From positions 1 to 38,251 of the forward strand of contig QGUT01000003.1 of assembly GCA_003242255.1 (NCBI GenBank): DNA of 38,251 nucleotides, given 5' to 3'. Every line of letters starts with the position of its first letter. Within the stretch, counting starts at the first letter, position 1. This DNA is from Bacillota bacterium (GTDB lineage: Bacteria > Bacillota > Thermosediminibacteria > Thermosediminibacterales > Thermosediminibacteraceae). The position numbers and the translations under genes are program-made. Positions 15,979 through 23,821 of the stretch are shown piece by piece. The notes under the pieces were generated by a model. The model saw only the letters and a program-made list of their open reading frames with translations, ran no database searches and was not told the origin of the DNA.

Positions 15979-17064
15979 ATGACTAAAATAACGCTAACGG
16001 TAATTAAAGCCGATATAGGCGGCTACGTGGGCCACAGCAGCGTGCATCCCGAATTGCTGGAAGAAGCGAATAGAGTCATGGAAGAAAAAGGCAAAGGCCT
16101 CTTGGAGGATTACGTCGTAACCCACGTAGGCGATGACATCAACCTGATAATGACGCACAGGAAGGGCGTCGACAACCCCGAGGTCCACAAACTGGCCTGG
16201 GAAACTTTCCTTTCCTGCACCCAGATCGCCAAAAAGCTCAAGCTCTATGGGGCCGGACAGGACCTTTTGAGCGACTCTTTTTCCGGCAACATCAAGGGAA
16301 TGGGGCCGGGAGTGGCCGAGATGGAGTTTGAGGAGCGCCCCAGCGAGCCGGTGATAGTTTTCATGGCCGACAAGACCGAGCCCGGCGCCTGGAACCTGCC
16401 CCTTTACAAGATGTTCGCGGATCCGTTCAACACCATAGGGCTCGTCATAGACCCGAAGATGCACGACGGTTTTAAATTCGAAATCCTGGACACGATAGAA
16501 AATAAAAAGATAGTTTTTAGCTGTCCCGAAGAAATCTACGACATGCTGGTGTTCCTGGGGGCTTCCAACCGGTTCGCCGTAAAAGCAGTGTACAATAAAA
16601 ACGGCGAGCCCGCCGCCGTATCGTCGACCCAGCGGATGAACCTGATGGCCGGCAGGTACGTCGGGAAGGACGACCCGGTTCTGATAGTCCGCTGCCAGAA
16701 CGGTTTCCCGGCGGTGGGAGAGGCCCTGGAGCCCTTTGCCAACCCCCACCTGGTGGCTGGCTGGATGCGGGGTTCCCATTTTGGCCCTCTCATGCCGGTA
16801 TCCTGTAAGGACGCCACCCCCAGCCGGTTTGACGGTCCGCCGAGAGTGGTAGCTCTGGGATTCCAGCTGGCCGATGGAAAGCTCGTAGGGCCCCAGGACC
16901 TGTTCGGCGATGTGGCCTTCGACGGGGCCAGGCGGAAGGCCCTGAAGGTGGCCGATTACCTGAGGCAGCTCGGGCCCTTCGAACCCCACCGGCTGCCGCT
17001 GGACGAGATGGAATACACCACCATGCCCCAGGTCATGGAAAAATTAAAGGAAAGGTTCGAGTGA
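15979..17064 (+). CDS. Archaeal-type fructose-1,6-bisphosphate aldolase/phosphatase (class V FBPase)
   Basis: 361-residue bifunctional gluconeogenic enzyme that condenses DHAP and GAP to FBP and then dephosphorylates it to F6P. Residues of the Thermoproteus/Sulfolobus enzyme can be matched: metal and phosphate ligands D12, H19, D52, D53, Q94, D131, K132 and D232; the Schiff-base lysine K230 with Y227 (GRYVGKDD); and the C-terminal tyrosine Y346. The family is known from archaea and deep-branching, mostly thermophilic or anaerobic bacteria. It is a single-gene unit behind tandem promoters and closed by a terminator. The ribosome site (AAGGGGG, about 15960-15966) is 12 bases from the ATG, longer than for its neighbours. 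Confidence 0.96.
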   Translation: MTKITLTVIKADIGGYVGHSSVHPELLEEANRVMEEKGKGLLEDYVVTHVGDDINLIMTHRKGVDNPEVHKLAWETFLSCTQIAKKLKLYGAGQDLLSDSFSGNIKGMGPGVAEMEFEERPSEPVIVFMADKTEPGAWNLPLYKMFADPFNTIGLVIDPKMHDGFKFEILDTIENKKIVFSCPEEIYDMLVFLGASNRFAVKAVYNKNGEPAAVSSTQRMNLMAGRYVGKDDPVLIVRCQNGFPAVGEALEPFANPHLVAGWMRGSHFGPLMPVSCKDATPSRFDGPPRVVALGFQLADGKLVGPQDLFGDVAFDGARRKALKVADYLRQLGPFEPHRLPLDEMEYTTMPQVMEKLKERFE

Positions 17065-17067
17065 GAA

Positions 17068-17093
17068 AAACCCCTCCTCAAAAGGAGGGGTTT
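17068..17093 (+). terminator. Terminator-like hairpin after the FBP aldolase/phosphatase gene
   Basis: AAACCCCTCCT (17068-17078), CAAA loop, AGGAGGGGTTT (17083-17093). The tail (CAAGTTTC) is only partly T-rich. Confidence 0.6.
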
Positions 17094-17129
17094 CAAGTTT
17101 CAAAAATAAACTTTGTCGACATTCGGTAG

Positions 17130-17158
17130 TTGCATATTCAAAAAAGACTGTGTATAAT
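17130..17158 (+). promoter_or_regulatory. Promoter of the NSS transporter unit
   Basis: TTGCAT (17130-17135), 17 bases, TATAAT (17153-17158). Transcription would start near 17165, so the inverted repeat at 17173-17220 lies in the mRNA leader. Confidence 0.6.
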
Positions 17159-17172
17159 ATCATCAATATATA

Positions 17173-17220
17173 CCCTTCAGGCAGGACAAAAATTCGAACC
17201 GGAAGAAAATGCCTGAAGGG
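17173..17220 (+). promoter_or_regulatory. Structured leader: 11-bp inverted repeat with 26-base loop
   Basis: CCCTTCAGGCA (17173-17183) is exactly complementary to TGCCTGAAGGG (17210-17220). The 26-base loop contains the small palindrome TTCGAA. It lies between the promoter and the ribosome site (17234-17243) of the transporter gene. It may be a regulatory RNA element or, less likely, a DNA operator. I recognise no known riboswitch. Confidence 0.55.
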
Positions 17221-17248
17221 AATATTTATACACGGAGGGAGGGAATTT

Positions 17249-18724
17249 ATGGAAAAGCGCGAATCCTTTGCGAGCCGTTTCGGATTCATAGCTGCGGCCA
17301 TGGGGCAGGCGATAGGCACCGGCAATGTGTGGCGGTTCCCCCGGGTCGCCACCGCCAACGGCGGCGGACCTTTCATGGTGGCTTTTATAGTGGCTTTATT
17401 CGTATGGAGCATTCCCCTGCTGATGGCCGAAGTGGTGATAGGAAAGAGGACCAGAAAAGGCACGGCAGGCGCCTTCCGGGACCTTCTGGGAGAGAAATAC
17501 ACCTGGATGGGAGGCTGGATAGGATTTGTATGTTTCGCCCTGGGGGCTTACTATTCCGTCACCATGGGCTGGACCCTGAGGTACTTCCTTTACGGGCTTT
17601 TTGGCGTGCTGAAATCCGGCGTCGATACGGAAGCCTTATGGAGCAGCTTTATAAGCTCCCCCTGGCAGGGCATCATTTTCCACGCCGCATCCGTAGGGCT
17701 GGGAGCTTTAGTAGTATTCCGCGGGGTGCAGGGGGGTATAGAGAGGGCCTCCAAATTCATGATACCCAGCTTGTTTCTCCTCCTCGTAATAGGCATGGCA
17801 AGGGCCCTTACCCTCCCCAACGCGGTCGGGGGCTTAAACTACCTCTTCAACCCCGACTTCGGCAAATTGTTAAGCGGAAAAGTCTGGCTGGAAGCCTTTA
17901 CCCAATCGGCCTGGTCCACCGGAGCTGGCTGGGGGTTCATGATCACTTACTCCGTCTACACGCGGGAAAAGGAAGACGTGGCCTGCAACAGTTTTATCAC
18001 GGGTTTTGCGGACACGTCGGCCGCTCTCATCGCTGCCATGGCGGTGATCCCCACCATTTTCGCTTTAGCTCCCCAGTCGGTGGAGGAAGCCATAGGGTCG
18101 GGCAATACGGGCCTCACCTTTGTGTGGCTGGCCAAGCTCTTCCCCGAAATGCCCGGAGGCCGGGTCATAGCGACTTTGTTTTTCCTCGCCATGTCCTTTG
18201 CCGCTCTCACTTCCCTCTACGCCATGTATGAAGTGAATATCAGGAACCTGATGGACGCGGGCTGGTCCCGGCAGAAGGCCGCAGCCCTTGTAGTCGCTTT
18301 GAGCTTCATATGCGGCATTCCTTCGGCGGTGAACATCAATATCTTCGAGAACCAGGACCTGGTGTGGGGAGTGGCGCTACTGGTGAGCGGCCTCTTGGTG
18401 TCTTTCGCCATGATGAAGTACGGCCTGGAGAAGGCGAGGAAGGAGGAAATCAACGCCGTTTCCGATATTAAAATAAACCGTTGGTGGAACATTTCCATCG
18501 CCCTTTTCCCGGCCATGTTCGCCGTAATATGCGGCTGGTGGGTGTACCAGCAGTTTACCTGGTATCCGGACACCTGGTGGAACCCCCTGGAGGTGTACAG
18601 CCCTGCCACCATGTTCCTGCAGTGGGCGCTGGCCTTAATAGTTCTTCTTTTCTGCAACAACAGAATAGCCAGGGCCATAAAGCCCGGAGAATTGGGAGCT
18701 ATGGGGGAGGAATGTAGAAGATGA
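17249..18724 (+). CDS. Sodium-dependent NSS-family transporter (MetP-like)
   Basis: 491-residue permease of the neurotransmitter:sodium symporter family. The first helix has the hallmark FGFIAAAMGQAIGTGNVWRFPRVATANGG region that lines the Na+ and substrate sites, followed by about eleven further helices. ATG 17249 has GGAGGGAGGGAA upstream (17234-17245). The gene is followed, with a 4-base overlap, by a 32-residue single-helix protein of the MetS type. In Corynebacterium such a pair (MetP/MetS) imports methionine and alanine, so an amino acid, plausibly methionine, is the likely substrate. The nearby MTA phosphorylase and metK fit but do not prove this. The leader carries an unusual inverted repeat. 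Confidence 0.9.
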   Translation: MEKRESFASRFGFIAAAMGQAIGTGNVWRFPRVATANGGGPFMVAFIVALFVWSIPLLMAEVVIGKRTRKGTAGAFRDLLGEKYTWMGGWIGFVCFALGAYYSVTMGWTLRYFLYGLFGVLKSGVDTEALWSSFISSPWQGIIFHAASVGLGALVVFRGVQGGIERASKFMIPSLFLLLVIGMARALTLPNAVGGLNYLFNPDFGKLLSGKVWLEAFTQSAWSTGAGWGFMITYSVYTREKEDVACNSFITGFADTSAALIAAMAVIPTIFALAPQSVEEAIGSGNTGLTFVWLAKLFPEMPGGRVIATLFFLAMSFAALTSLYAMYEVNIRNLMDAGWSRQKAAALVVALSFICGIPSAVNINIFENQDLVWGVALLVSGLLVSFAMMKYGLEKARKEEINAVSDIKINRWWNISIALFPAMFAVICGWWVYQQFTWYPDTWWNPLEVYSPATMFLQWALALIVLLFCNNRIARAIKPGELGAMGEECRR

Positions 18725-18819
18725 GTCCCGGCAGCCTCATCACGATGGTGGTAGTTCTGAGCATCATCTGGGGCGGTGCAGTTTACTTCATCAATTTGGC
18801 CTATAAGTCCCAAAGCTAA
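18721..18819 (+). CDS. Small membrane subunit of the NSS transporter (MetS-like, 32 residues)
   Basis: The reading frame overlaps the transporter stop (ATGA) and encodes 32 residues: a short polar start (MSPGSL), one membrane helix (ITMVVVLSIIWGGAVYFINLA) and a short basic tail ending in KSQS. Size, position and the IxWGG centre match the MetS family of small partners of NSS transporters, which are needed for activity of MetP in Corynebacterium. It lies just before an intrinsic terminator, closing a two-gene unit. Because it is so short, automated annotation could miss it. Confidence 0.82.
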   Translation: MSPGSLITMVVVLSIIWGGAVYFINLAYKSQS

Positions 18820-18825
18820 TTTTTG

Positions 18826-18856
18826 ACTGCGAAGTTTTTCCCTTCGCAGTTTTTTT
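18826..18856 (+). terminator. Intrinsic terminator after the NSS transporter pair
   Basis: ACTGCGAAG (18826-18834), 7-base loop, CTTCGCAGT (18842-18850), T-run to 18856. Confidence 0.88.
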
Positions 18857-18945
18857 GTGGACGAAAACTTTTAGAAGTATGGTAAAAGGATAAAAAAAAT
18901 AGTAAAATATCCTTAGTACAAATCTGAGGTAAGGGGGTAGATTTT

Positions 18946-19749
18946 ATGGATATTAAAGCGGACATAGGAGTAATAGGTGGAACAGGTTTCTACGCTTTTC
19001 TCGAAGACGTGAAGGAAATAACCGTCGAGACTCCCTACGGTGCTCCCAGCGACAAGATCGCTCTCGCAAAAATAGGGGACAAGACCGTAGCTTTCTTGCC
19101 TCGGCACGGAAAAGACCATAGATATCCTCCTCACATGATAAACTACCGGGCCAACATATACGCCTTGAAGCAGCTGGGGGTGACCAGGATTTTGGGCCCC
19201 TGCGCATCGGGCAGCCTTCAGCCCCACGTAAAACCCGGGGATTTCGTGATATGCGACCAGTTCGTAAACCGCACCTGGGGAAGGAAAGACACTTTTTACG
19301 ATGGCCCCATCACCACCCACATTGGGGGAGCGGAGCCGTACTGCCCTGAACTCAGGAAGATAGCCATAGAGGTGGCGAAGGAAAAGGGCCTTCCGCTCCA
19401 CGAAAGGGGCACCGTGGTGGTGGTGCAGGGACCCAGGTTTTCGACGAAAGCCGAAAGCCGCGAGTTCTCCAGCCACGGATGGGAAGTAATTAACATGACC
19501 CAGTACCCGGAAGTGGTGCTGGCCAGGGAACTGGAGATATGCTACGCCAACATCACTTTAGTTACCGACTACGATGTGGGCCTGGAAGGCCATCCCGACA
19601 TCGAGCCGGTGAGCCACGAGATGGTGTTGAAGGTTTTTAACGAAAATCTGGAGAAGCTAAAGGACCTGATATACGCCATCATCGAGCGGATTCCCAAAGA
19701 ACGCCACTGCCGGTGCGGCGAAGAACTGAAGACCGCCCGCATGGGATGA
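18946..19749 (+). CDS. mtnP: S-methyl-5'-thioadenosine phosphorylase
   Basis: 267 residues of the PNP/MTAP family. Signatures include IGVIGGTGFY (phosphate loop), FLPRHGKDHRYPPHMINYRANIYAL, and INMTQYPEVVLARELEICYANITLVTDYDVG, in which NMTxxPE is the substrate loop. The enzyme splits MTA (or MTI/5'-deoxyadenosine-type nucleosides) to adenine and the 1-phospho-sugar. The ribosome site AAGGGGG (18931-18937) is 8 bases from the ATG. It leads a three-gene run with a PPC-domain protein and a class II aldolase, and metK is 2.8 kb downstream. A Cys-rich tail (HCRCGEE) is a small oddity. Confidence 0.9.
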   Translation: MDIKADIGVIGGTGFYAFLEDVKEITVETPYGAPSDKIALAKIGDKTVAFLPRHGKDHRYPPHMINYRANIYALKQLGVTRILGPCASGSLQPHVKPGDFVICDQFVNRTWGRKDTFYDGPITTHIGGAEPYCPELRKIAIEVAKEKGLPLHERGTVVVVQGPRFSTKAESREFSSHGWEVINMTQYPEVVLARELEICYANITLVTDYDVGLEGHPDIEPVSHEMVLKVFNENLEKLKDLIYAIIERIPKERHCRCGEELKTARMG

Positions 19750-19762
19750 GGAGGGATATGCC

Positions 19763-20188
19763 GTGCTCATAAAGGAATATAGATCCGGGCGGGAATTTGC
19801 CGGAAGGCTGGACCACGGCAGCGACCTTTTTCTGTCGCTGATGCGCCTGGTGGAAGAGAAAGATATAAAAATGGGAATAGTAAAGGTGATAGGTGCGTGC
19901 AAAAAAGCGGTGGTAGCCGTTTACGATCAGGAGAAAAAGGCGTACCACACCGTGGCATTGGAAAAGCCCATGGAGATCCTGAGCTGTGTGGGCAACATAT
20001 CGAGCTTCCAGGGGAAGCCGGCCCTGCACCTGCACATAGTGTTGGGAGACTACGATGGCAAAGCCTTCGGCGGCCATCTGATGGAAGGCACCGAAGTTTT
20101 TGCTGCTGAATTTTATATAAAGGAACTGGTCGGCGACCCGCTGGAAAGGAAATACGATGAAATTACTGGGTTAAATCTCTGGAGTTGA
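19763..20188 (+). CDS. PPC/DUF296-domain protein
   Basis: 141 residues forming a single PPC (DUF296) domain, with the conserved metal-site pattern LHLHIVLGDYDGKAFGGHL at about 89-107. In plants this domain is fused to AT-hooks, but bacterial stand-alone members have no settled function. GTG 19763 follows GAGGAGGGA (19749-19757). It sits between mtnP and the class II aldolase with almost no gap (13 bases before; its stop runs into the next ribosome site), so it is very likely co-expressed with them. A role in handling the phospho-sugar, or as a regulator, is only inferred from position. Confidence 0.85.
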   Translation: MLIKEYRSGREFAGRLDHGSDLFLSLMRLVEEKDIKMGIVKVIGACKKAVVAVYDQEKKAYHTVALEKPMEILSCVGNISSFQGKPALHLHIVLGDYDGKAFGGHLMEGTEVFAAEFYIKELVGDPLERKYDEITGLNLWS

Positions 20189-20208
20189 CCTTGGAGGATG
20201 ATATAAAG

Positions 20209-20856
20209 ATGCTCTTGCTGAAAACCAAACAGATGGTCGTAGAATACGGACGAAAGATCTTAAATCAGGGCCTCGTGGTGGGCACGTGGGGGAACATCAG
20301 CGCCCGCGACGGCGATAAGGGCGTTTTCGTGATAACTCCCAGCGGCATGAACTATGACATGCTCGAACCTGAGGACATAGTGGAAGTGGACCTATACGGT
20401 AAGCCCATCACTACCAACAGGAAGCCTTCCGTGGAAACTCCGATGCATGCGGCCATATACCGGGCAAGACCCGACGTCAAGGCCATTATACACGTCCACA
20501 GCATCAACGCCAGCGCCTGTGCCGCCGCCCAGGTGGAAATCCCCTGCATAATGGAGGACATGGCGTCAATGGTAGGAGGGCCGGTCAAGGTGGCCCGGTA
20601 CGCCATTTCCGGTTCGGAGGAATTGGGCCAGAACGCGGTGGAGGCTTTGGCGGACCGGAACGCTGTGCTGCTCGCCAACCACGGCGTGGTGGCTGTGGGC
20701 AGGGACTTATCGGAGGCCTTCAGGACCTGCCTGATCGTGGAAAAAAGCGCCGAGATCTTTCTAAAAGCCAGAATTCTCGGGAATCCCGTACCTCTCGCCG
20801 AAAGCGAAGTAAAGTTTTTGAGGGAATTTTTCCTCAATTCTTACGGCCAAAGGTAA
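20209..20856 (+). CDS. Class II (zinc) aldolase, FucA/AraD family
   Basis: 215 residues from ATG 20209. Family features are QGLVVGTWGNISAR (phosphate loop), TPSGMNYDML, the zinc histidines in IIHVHSINASACAA and ANHGVVAVG, and the acidic residue in ETPMHAAIY. These enzymes cleave 1-phospho-ketoses such as fuculose-1-P, and also 5-methylthioribulose-1-P or 5-deoxyribulose-1-P in MTA/5'-deoxyadenosine salvage. With mtnP two genes upstream, the salvage substrates are attractive, but the needed isomerase (MtnA) is not in the window. The start is uncertain: ATG 20209 (GGAGG at 20193-20197) or TTG 20191 (GGAG at 20181-20184). Confidence 0.88.
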   Translation: MLLLKTKQMVVEYGRKILNQGLVVGTWGNISARDGDKGVFVITPSGMNYDMLEPEDIVEVDLYGKPITTNRKPSVETPMHAAIYRARPDVKAIIHVHSINASACAAAQVEIPCIMEDMASMVGGPVKVARYAISGSEELGQNAVEALADRNAVLLANHGVVAVGRDLSEAFRTCLIVEKSAEIFLKARILGNPVPLAESEVKFLREFFLNSYGQR

Positions 20857-20861
20857 AGGCA

Positions 20862-20890
20862 TTGATAAAACCGATTCCCTATAATATAAT
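20862..20890 (+). promoter_or_regulatory. Promoter for the HEAT-repeat gene and metK
   Basis: TTGATA (20862-20867), 17 bases, TATAAT (20885-20890): a near-consensus sigma-A promoter. Confidence 0.75.
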
Positions 20891-20928
20891 TAATAGGGTC
20901 TTACCTTGCCTTTGGGAAGGAGTGCAAA

Positions 20929-22518
20929 ATGCAAAAGAAACTGCGCAGGAAGGCTTCAAAAGTAGACTACAGCCTCCTGATAAAAAGGCAAATTCTCTCA
21001 TATCTGGAAGATTTGAAAGATAAAGACTGCACGGTGGGACAGCTGGACCGGTCCATGAAGAAGCTCTTCAGCATGGGGGACCTGGTGGTGCCGGTGTGCC
21101 TTTCTAAGCTCAGGGAGAGCGACGAAGAACTGGCCCCGATCGTGTGCTACGCTCTAGAGTACGCCAACGATTACCGCCTGGTAGACCCTCTGATGGATAT
21201 ACTGGTCATGCCGCAGGTGTCGGACAAGGTGAAGGCCCGGATCCTATCGGTGCTGTCCCACTACGGCGTGGATACGGGAGACCTGCCCCTCACCAGCATA
21301 ATGAAGGATTTCGAAAAGGTAGTCACCCAGTCCTTGGTGGAGATGATCGAGGACATCAACAGGGATTATTTCCTGATTCCATACATCCTGGACGATCTGC
21401 AGGACTTTCCGCCGGAGGTAAAGCTCGCTTACATCAGGGACATAGGCGAGCAGCGCCTGGAAAAGGCCGTGATTTTGCTGGAGATCCTGGGCAAAGTGGA
21501 CGACGTTCCGGTGGCGGAAGAGGCCGCGAAGGCCCTGGGCAAAATAAAGAGCGGGAAGGCCCTCTATGCCCTGAACAAAGTATTTCGGGAAGTTGCCGAC
21601 GAGCAGGTGAAGAGGACCCTGGAGAGGGAAATCCGAAGGCTCAAATTCAGCGGCGTGGTAGAGGAACCTTACGAAATGCCGGTCAATATAAAAAAGCCGG
21701 TCAAGATGATGCTGTCTTCTATAGACGGATTGGGCAGCCGGGTTCTGTGGATTGCCTGGAGGAATCCGGTTAAAAAAAGAAGGCTTTGTTCCATGAACCT
21801 CCTGCTCAACGTTTCAGATGGGATAAGGGACTGCTGGAGCATTTCCCAGATGACCGGCCGGGAATTTGAAAATTCGGTGAAGGACCTCTCGAGGAGCACC
21901 ATAATAGTCGAGGCCGATGCCCAGTACGCCGTAACCCTGATGAGAGACGCCTATTACCGGAATTTGAAGGAAGGAAATCCCATACCCTATCAGTTTTTCT
22001 TCTGGAAGGGGATCGTGGAAGAAAGCTTGTCCTGTCGAATTTCGCCAAAACCTTACAGCCCCGATTTCAGCATGTACGACCTTTCTTCTATAATGGCCGA
22101 TGAAAATTACTTCAAGAGCACTTTTGACCTTTTCAACTACCGCCTTTTTGAAGACTGGTTTGTGGCGGAGCCGAGGGTATACGACTACGCCGAGGAACAC
22201 AAGTCCAAAAACGGGTATTACATCAAAAAGATGACGATATCCAAGGCGGAAAACCTGTTTTTCAAATTTGCCGCCGAACTCGTCGAGCCCCGCGTGGAAA
22301 CTCTGAAAAGGATGCTGGAACTGGCGGCGGATTTTCTAAACAAGATGGGAGAGAGGGAACTGGTCAAGGTGGTGCTGTCTGCCCTGCTCCACCTTGATTC
22401 GACGCCTCTTCACCATCATCCGTTTATCCAGAGGATGATAATAGAGAGCCTGCGAGTTGCCCTTGTAAACATGAAAAACGGTTTTGACATGAGGGTAAAT
22501 CCGGAAGCTTTCGACTAA
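20929..22518 (+). CDS. Uncharacterised HEAT-like repeat protein
   Basis: 529 residues, not recognised as a named family. The first ~240 residues are short amphipathic helix pairs with the feel of HEAT/PBS-lyase repeats (for example LVVPVCLSKLRESDEELAPIVCYALEYAND and VAEEAAKALGKIKSGKALYALNKVF). The remainder (about 260-529) is a mixed helical region with no motif I know. No signal peptide or clear membrane helix is visible, so it is probably cytoplasmic. GGGAAGGAG (20914-20922) precedes the ATG. Its own promoter lies at 20862-20890, and metK begins 27 bases after its stop, so the two are likely co-transcribed. Confidence 0.8.
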   Translation: MQKKLRRKASKVDYSLLIKRQILSYLEDLKDKDCTVGQLDRSMKKLFSMGDLVVPVCLSKLRESDEELAPIVCYALEYANDYRLVDPLMDILVMPQVSDKVKARILSVLSHYGVDTGDLPLTSIMKDFEKVVTQSLVEMIEDINRDYFLIPYILDDLQDFPPEVKLAYIRDIGEQRLEKAVILLEILGKVDDVPVAEEAAKALGKIKSGKALYALNKVFREVADEQVKRTLEREIRRLKFSGVVEEPYEMPVNIKKPVKMMLSSIDGLGSRVLWIAWRNPVKKRRLCSMNLLLNVSDGIRDCWSISQMTGREFENSVKDLSRSTIIVEADAQYAVTLMRDAYYRNLKEGNPIPYQFFFWKGIVEESLSCRISPKPYSPDFSMYDLSSIMADENYFKSTFDLFNYRLFEDWFVAEPRVYDYAEEHKSKNGYYIKKMTISKAENLFFKFAAELVEPRVETLKRMLELAADFLNKMGERELVKVVLSALLHLDSTPLHHHPFIQRMIIESLRVALVNMKNGFDMRVNPEAFD

Positions 22519-22545
22519 ACAACGAAGAAAAGGAGGAAAAGCGAA

Positions 22546-23739
22546 ATGGCAAAGAAGTATCTTTTCACGTCCGAATCGGTGACCGAAGGACACCCGGACA
22601 AAATTTGTGACCAGATCTCCGATGCCATACTGGATGCGATCCTGGCAAAAGACCCCATGGCCAGGGTGGCCTGCGAGACGGCGGTCACCACGGGACTGGT
22701 AATGGTCATGGGTGAGATTACCTGCGACTGCTACGTGGACATACCCTCCGTCGCCAGAGAAACCATAAGGCAGATCGGATATACCCGGGCCAAGTACGGC
22801 TTTGACTGCGACACCTGCGCCGTTATCACTTCCATCGACGAGCAGTCGCCGGACATCGCGGTAGGGGTCGATGCGGCCTACGAAGTGAGGGAAGAGGGAG
22901 AAGGCGACGAACTGGATAAAATAGGCGCAGGAGACCAGGGAATGATGTTCGGCTTTGCGGTAGACGAAACCCCCGAGCTCATGCCGATGCCGATCATGCT
23001 GGCCCACAAGCTGGCCCGCCGGCTGGCCGAAGTAAGGAAGACTAAAGTTCTGCCGTATCTGCGGCCCGACGGCAAAACCCAGGTCACGGTGGAGTACGAG
23101 GACGGAAAGCCGGTGAGGGTGGACAAGGTCGTGGTGTCGGCCCAGCACAAATCCACGGTGGACCTGGCCACTTTGAGGAGCGATATAGTCGAAGCCGTAA
23201 TCAAAAAAGTGATACCCGAAGAACTGATGGACAAAAACACCAAATTTTACATCAACCCCACGGGCCGCTTCGTCATCGGAGGACCCCACGGCGACTCGGG
23301 CCTCACTGGGAGAAAGATAATAGTGGACACCTACGGCGGTTACGCCCGCCACGGCGGCGGGGCCTTTTCGGGCAAGGACCCGACGAAGGTGGACCGTTCA
23401 GCCAGTTACGCCGCCCGATACGTGGCAAAGAACATAGTGGCGGCAGGGCTTGCCAAAAAGTGCGAGGTTCAGGTGGCCTACGCCATAGGGGTGGCCCGCC
23501 CGGTTTCCATAATGGTCGACACTTTCGGGACCGGCGTGATACCCGATGAGAAAATCGAAAAGCTGGTCGTCGAAAACTTCGACCTCCGCCCCGGAGCCAT
23601 AATAAGGGACCTGGATTTGAGAAGGCCCATCTACAAGCAGGTAGCCGCTTACGGGCACTTCGGCAGGACGGACCTGGACGTGCCCTGGGAAAAGACCGAC
23701 AAAGCGGAGATTTTAAGAAAGCAAGCAGGCAGCCTCTAA
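22546..23739 (+). CDS. metK: S-adenosylmethionine synthetase
   Basis: 397 residues, full length. It makes SAM from methionine and ATP. The active-site motifs are clear: TSESVTEGHPDKICDQISDAILD, GAGDQGMMFG, GPHGDSGLTGRKIIVDTYGG and the Lys-rich FSGKDPTKVDRSA loop. AAGGAGG (22530-22536) precedes the ATG. Many Firmicute metK genes carry an S-box riboswitch; here the 27-base gap to the upstream gene leaves no room for one, and I see none ahead of the shared promoter. The stop codon lies inside the loop of the terminator hairpin. Confidence 0.98.
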   Translation: MAKKYLFTSESVTEGHPDKICDQISDAILDAILAKDPMARVACETAVTTGLVMVMGEITCDCYVDIPSVARETIRQIGYTRAKYGFDCDTCAVITSIDEQSPDIAVGVDAAYEVREEGEGDELDKIGAGDQGMMFGFAVDETPELMPMPIMLAHKLARRLAEVRKTKVLPYLRPDGKTQVTVEYEDGKPVRVDKVVVSAQHKSTVDLATLRSDIVEAVIKKVIPEELMDKNTKFYINPTGRFVIGGPHGDSGLTGRKIIVDTYGGYARHGGGAFSGKDPTKVDRSASYAARYVAKNIVAAGLAKKCEVQVAYAIGVARPVSIMVDTFGTGVIPDEKIEKLVVENFDLRPGAIIRDLDLRRPIYKQVAAYGHFGRTDLDVPWEKTDKAEILRKQAGSL

Positions 23740-23757
23740 AAAAGGCTGCTTTTTTTT
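23729..23757 (+). terminator. Intrinsic terminator overlapping the metK stop
   Basis: GCAGCC (23729-23734), 9-base loop including the TAA stop, GGCTGC (23744-23749), then eight T (23750-23757). Confidence 0.82.
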
Positions 23758-23821
23758 GGAACTTTTGCAGGATTTTTGGGGATTTTTGTCAAAATATATA
23801 CAAAGGCCGGGGGGGATAATT

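Noticed and set aside
22519..22545. SAM riboswitch ahead of metK
   Set aside because: The gap is only 27 bases, and no S-box elements are seen ahead of the shared promoter.
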